This document shows positions 5,981-6,778 of a stretch of DNA of 6,778 nucleotides, in pieces. How positions within the stretch are numbered: the first letter of the stretch is position 1; every line of letters starts with the position of its first letter. Under the pieces are notes generated by a model. That model did not search any database. It saw only the letters and a program-made list of their open reading frames with translations, and had not been told where the DNA came from. The position numbers and the translations under genes were made by a program. This DNA is from Erysipelotrichia bacterium. Lineage in GTDB: Bacteria > Bacillota_I > Bacilli_A > Erysipelotrichales > Erysipelotrichaceae. Location of the stretch: contig SABF01000079.1 of the NCBI GenBank assembly GCA_009929095.1, positions 1 through 6,778 on the forward strand. The letters are read 5' to 3'.

Positions 5981-6008
5981 AGGACTGCTGAAAGATATCA
6001 GCAGTCCT
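5981..6008. terminator. Hairpin terminator between the esterase and yesL-like genes
   Basis: A perfect 10-bp stem pairs AGGACTGCTG (5981-5990) with CAGCAGTCCT (5999-6008) around an 8-nt loop, beginning 8 nt after the esterase stop. On the plus strand only two further T follow the stem, while on the minus strand a run of five T begins 4 nt beyond it. It may therefore terminate the minus-strand transcript better than the esterase transcript. The yesL-like stop codon (5998-6000) and its last codons lie inside the stem. Confidence 0.7.
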
Positions 6009-6636
6009 TTGATTCATCATGATCAAACTTCTGCCGGTCATCCTGGCTGAGATATCTGCGAAACAGTTTTTCCATGAACAATGCACACAGCATCGACCAG
6101 AGAATCGGCGTAAAGAAGACAGGCCACCAGTACTCAATCGTGACAATAACCAGTTCTGCTGTCATCAGCACAATGATAACTGCTGTCGGAAAGTGCCGTA
6201 TAGTCATATAAAACGCATTCATATAGAGATTTTTCGGCTTCTGTTCGAATCTGGCCTGCATTGGAAATGTGTAGCATAATGCACCAATCGGCACTATCAG
6301 CAGGATATCGTAGATCACAAACATGATCTGTCCGACTGAAGTGTACCAGTTGCTTCGCATAACATAATACCCATACCCGAATACCGTAAAGAACAAGAGA
6401 GCTATCAGCGTCAGAATAATTCCCGGCTTCAGATTGGCTCGAAATGATTCCCAGAACACCCTGAACGGCGTCGGATCCTTGTGAATGAAACACTTTACTG
6501 CAGTACTGTACAGCGCTGCTGTTGCAGCTCCGCATGTAATGACAGGCAGACTGAGCAGTGCCCAGAACAGAGAAAGGCCGACAATGTCCACCCCCCGGCT
6601 GATCATACGCCAGACAAGACTTTCAGGATTGAACAT
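5998..6636 (-). CDS. YesL/DUF624-family membrane protein
   Basis: This 212-residue integral membrane protein belongs to the YesL (DUF624) family, which often sits beside CUT1 sugar ABC genes in Bacillota and has no established biochemical role. It has about five hydrophobic segments, near residues 18-40, 72-94, 103-126, 146-168 and 170-188. The family hallmark LPVITCGAATAALY lies at the end of the first, with the usual N-terminus MFNPES before it. The C-terminus is charged and cytoplasmic (DDRQKFDHDESKDC). The ATG at 6634-6636 lies only 2 nt after the stop of the regulator gene and has no clear Shine-Dalgarno, so translation is probably by reinitiation after the regulator. It could help assemble or regulate the transporter, but that is speculation. 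Confidence 0.9.
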   Translation of the reverse strand: MFNPESLVWRMISRGVDIVGLSLFWALLSLPVITCGAATAALYSTAVKCFIHKDPTPFRVFWESFRANLKPGIILTLIALLFFTVFGYGYYVMRSNWYTSVGQIMFVIYDILLIVPIGALCYTFPMQARFEQKPKNLYMNAFYMTIRHFPTAVIIVLMTAELVIVTIEYWWPVFFTPILWSMLCALFMEKLFRRYLSQDDRQKFDHDESKDC

Positions 6637-6638
6637 GA

Positions 6639-6778
6639 TTACATATGCTTGCGCGACAATGCGTCAAGAATTGCCTGCTTCCTTTCTCTGATTCGTTCCA
6701 TGTCATGCCGGCACATCTCGGTATGAATGATATCGAGCAGATAGATCTGGGCAATCTTCGCTTCAGAACTGCCCAGCT
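6639..6778 (-). CDS. RpiR-family transcriptional regulator, C-terminal fragment
   Basis: The gene runs off the right edge; its last 45 residues are visible, ending at TAA 6639-6641. GSSEAKIAQIYLLDIIHTEMCRHD matches the end of the sugar-phosphate-binding SIS domain of MurR/RpiR regulators, which typically reads S-R-(I/L)-A-Q-L-x-(I/L)-x-D-x-L-(Y/F). A charged tail follows (ERIRERKQAILDALSRKHM). The N-terminal helix-turn-helix lies outside the window. RpiR-type NanR proteins control sialic acid genes in several Bacillota by sensing N-acetylmannosamine 6-phosphate, and this one is the natural candidate to control the divergent region at 5056-5334. The fragment is short, so the family call rests on one conserved block plus context. 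Confidence 0.78.
   Translation of the reverse strand, partial: LGSSEAKIAQIYLLDIIHTEMCRHDMERIRERKQAILDALSRKHM

Noticed and set aside
6134..6535. 133-residue minus-strand open frame in a second reading frame of the DUF624 gene
   Set aside because: It lies wholly within the YesL-like gene, which has the clear family motif and membrane segments in its own frame.
1..6778. CRISPR arrays, insertion sequences, tRNA or rRNA genes
   Set aside because: I saw no regularly spaced direct repeats, no transposase-like reading frame, no terminal inverted repeats and no stretch resembling tRNA or rRNA.

Overview
The window is a compact carbohydrate-uptake locus that looks dedicated to sialic acid (N-acetylneuraminate). 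It most likely comes from a low-to-mid GC, probably gut- or mouth-associated member of the Bacillota. The evidence is the strong AGGAGG-type ribosome sites, sigma-A-like promoters, a textbook Gram-positive catabolite-responsive element (cre), a lipoprotein-type binding protein for a CUT1 ABC importer, and RpiR and YesL/DUF624 partners. An Erysipelotrichales or Lachnospirales host is possible, but the sequence alone does not settle it.

Layout from left to right. (1) Positions 1-236 (+) are the C-terminal end of what appears to be a type III glutamine synthetase, unrelated in function to the rest. (2) A bidirectional terminator at 291-338 separates it from a convergent five-gene operon on the minus strand. 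(3) The operon reads from about 5092 down to 343: lipoprotein solute-binding protein, MalF-like permease, MalG-like permease, N-acetylneuraminate lyase (nanA), and the YhcH/NanQ anomerase-type protein. A 13-bp intercistronic hairpin sits between the binding-protein gene and the permeases. (4) A 279-bp AT-rich divergent regulatory region (5056-5334) holds a promoter in each direction, a perfect cre just downstream of the predicted operon start, and two palindromes that could be operators. (5) A divergent gene at 5335-5973 (+) encodes an SGNH/GDSL esterase resembling the Mycobacterium smegmatis acyltransferase/arylesterase MsAcT. (6) It converges through a hairpin at 5981-6008 on a minus-strand pair: a YesL/DUF624 membrane protein and, 2 nt upstream of it and running off the window, the C-terminus of an RpiR-family regulator.

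How the genes would work together (inference): the lipoprotein and two permeases import a sialic acid or sialoside, powered by an ATPase encoded elsewhere. The SGNH esterase could remove O-acetyl groups. YhcH supplies the open-chain form and NanA cleaves it to pyruvate and N-acetylmannosamine. The RpiR protein probably senses a pathway sugar phosphate, and CcpA would impose glucose repression through the cre. The ATPase and the nanE and nanK functions are absent from this window.

I see no wholly undescribed system. The most interesting points are the regulatory architecture of the divergent region, the strand-specific intercistronic hairpin, the esterase as a possible sialate O-acetylesterase, and the tight RpiR-YesL coupling.
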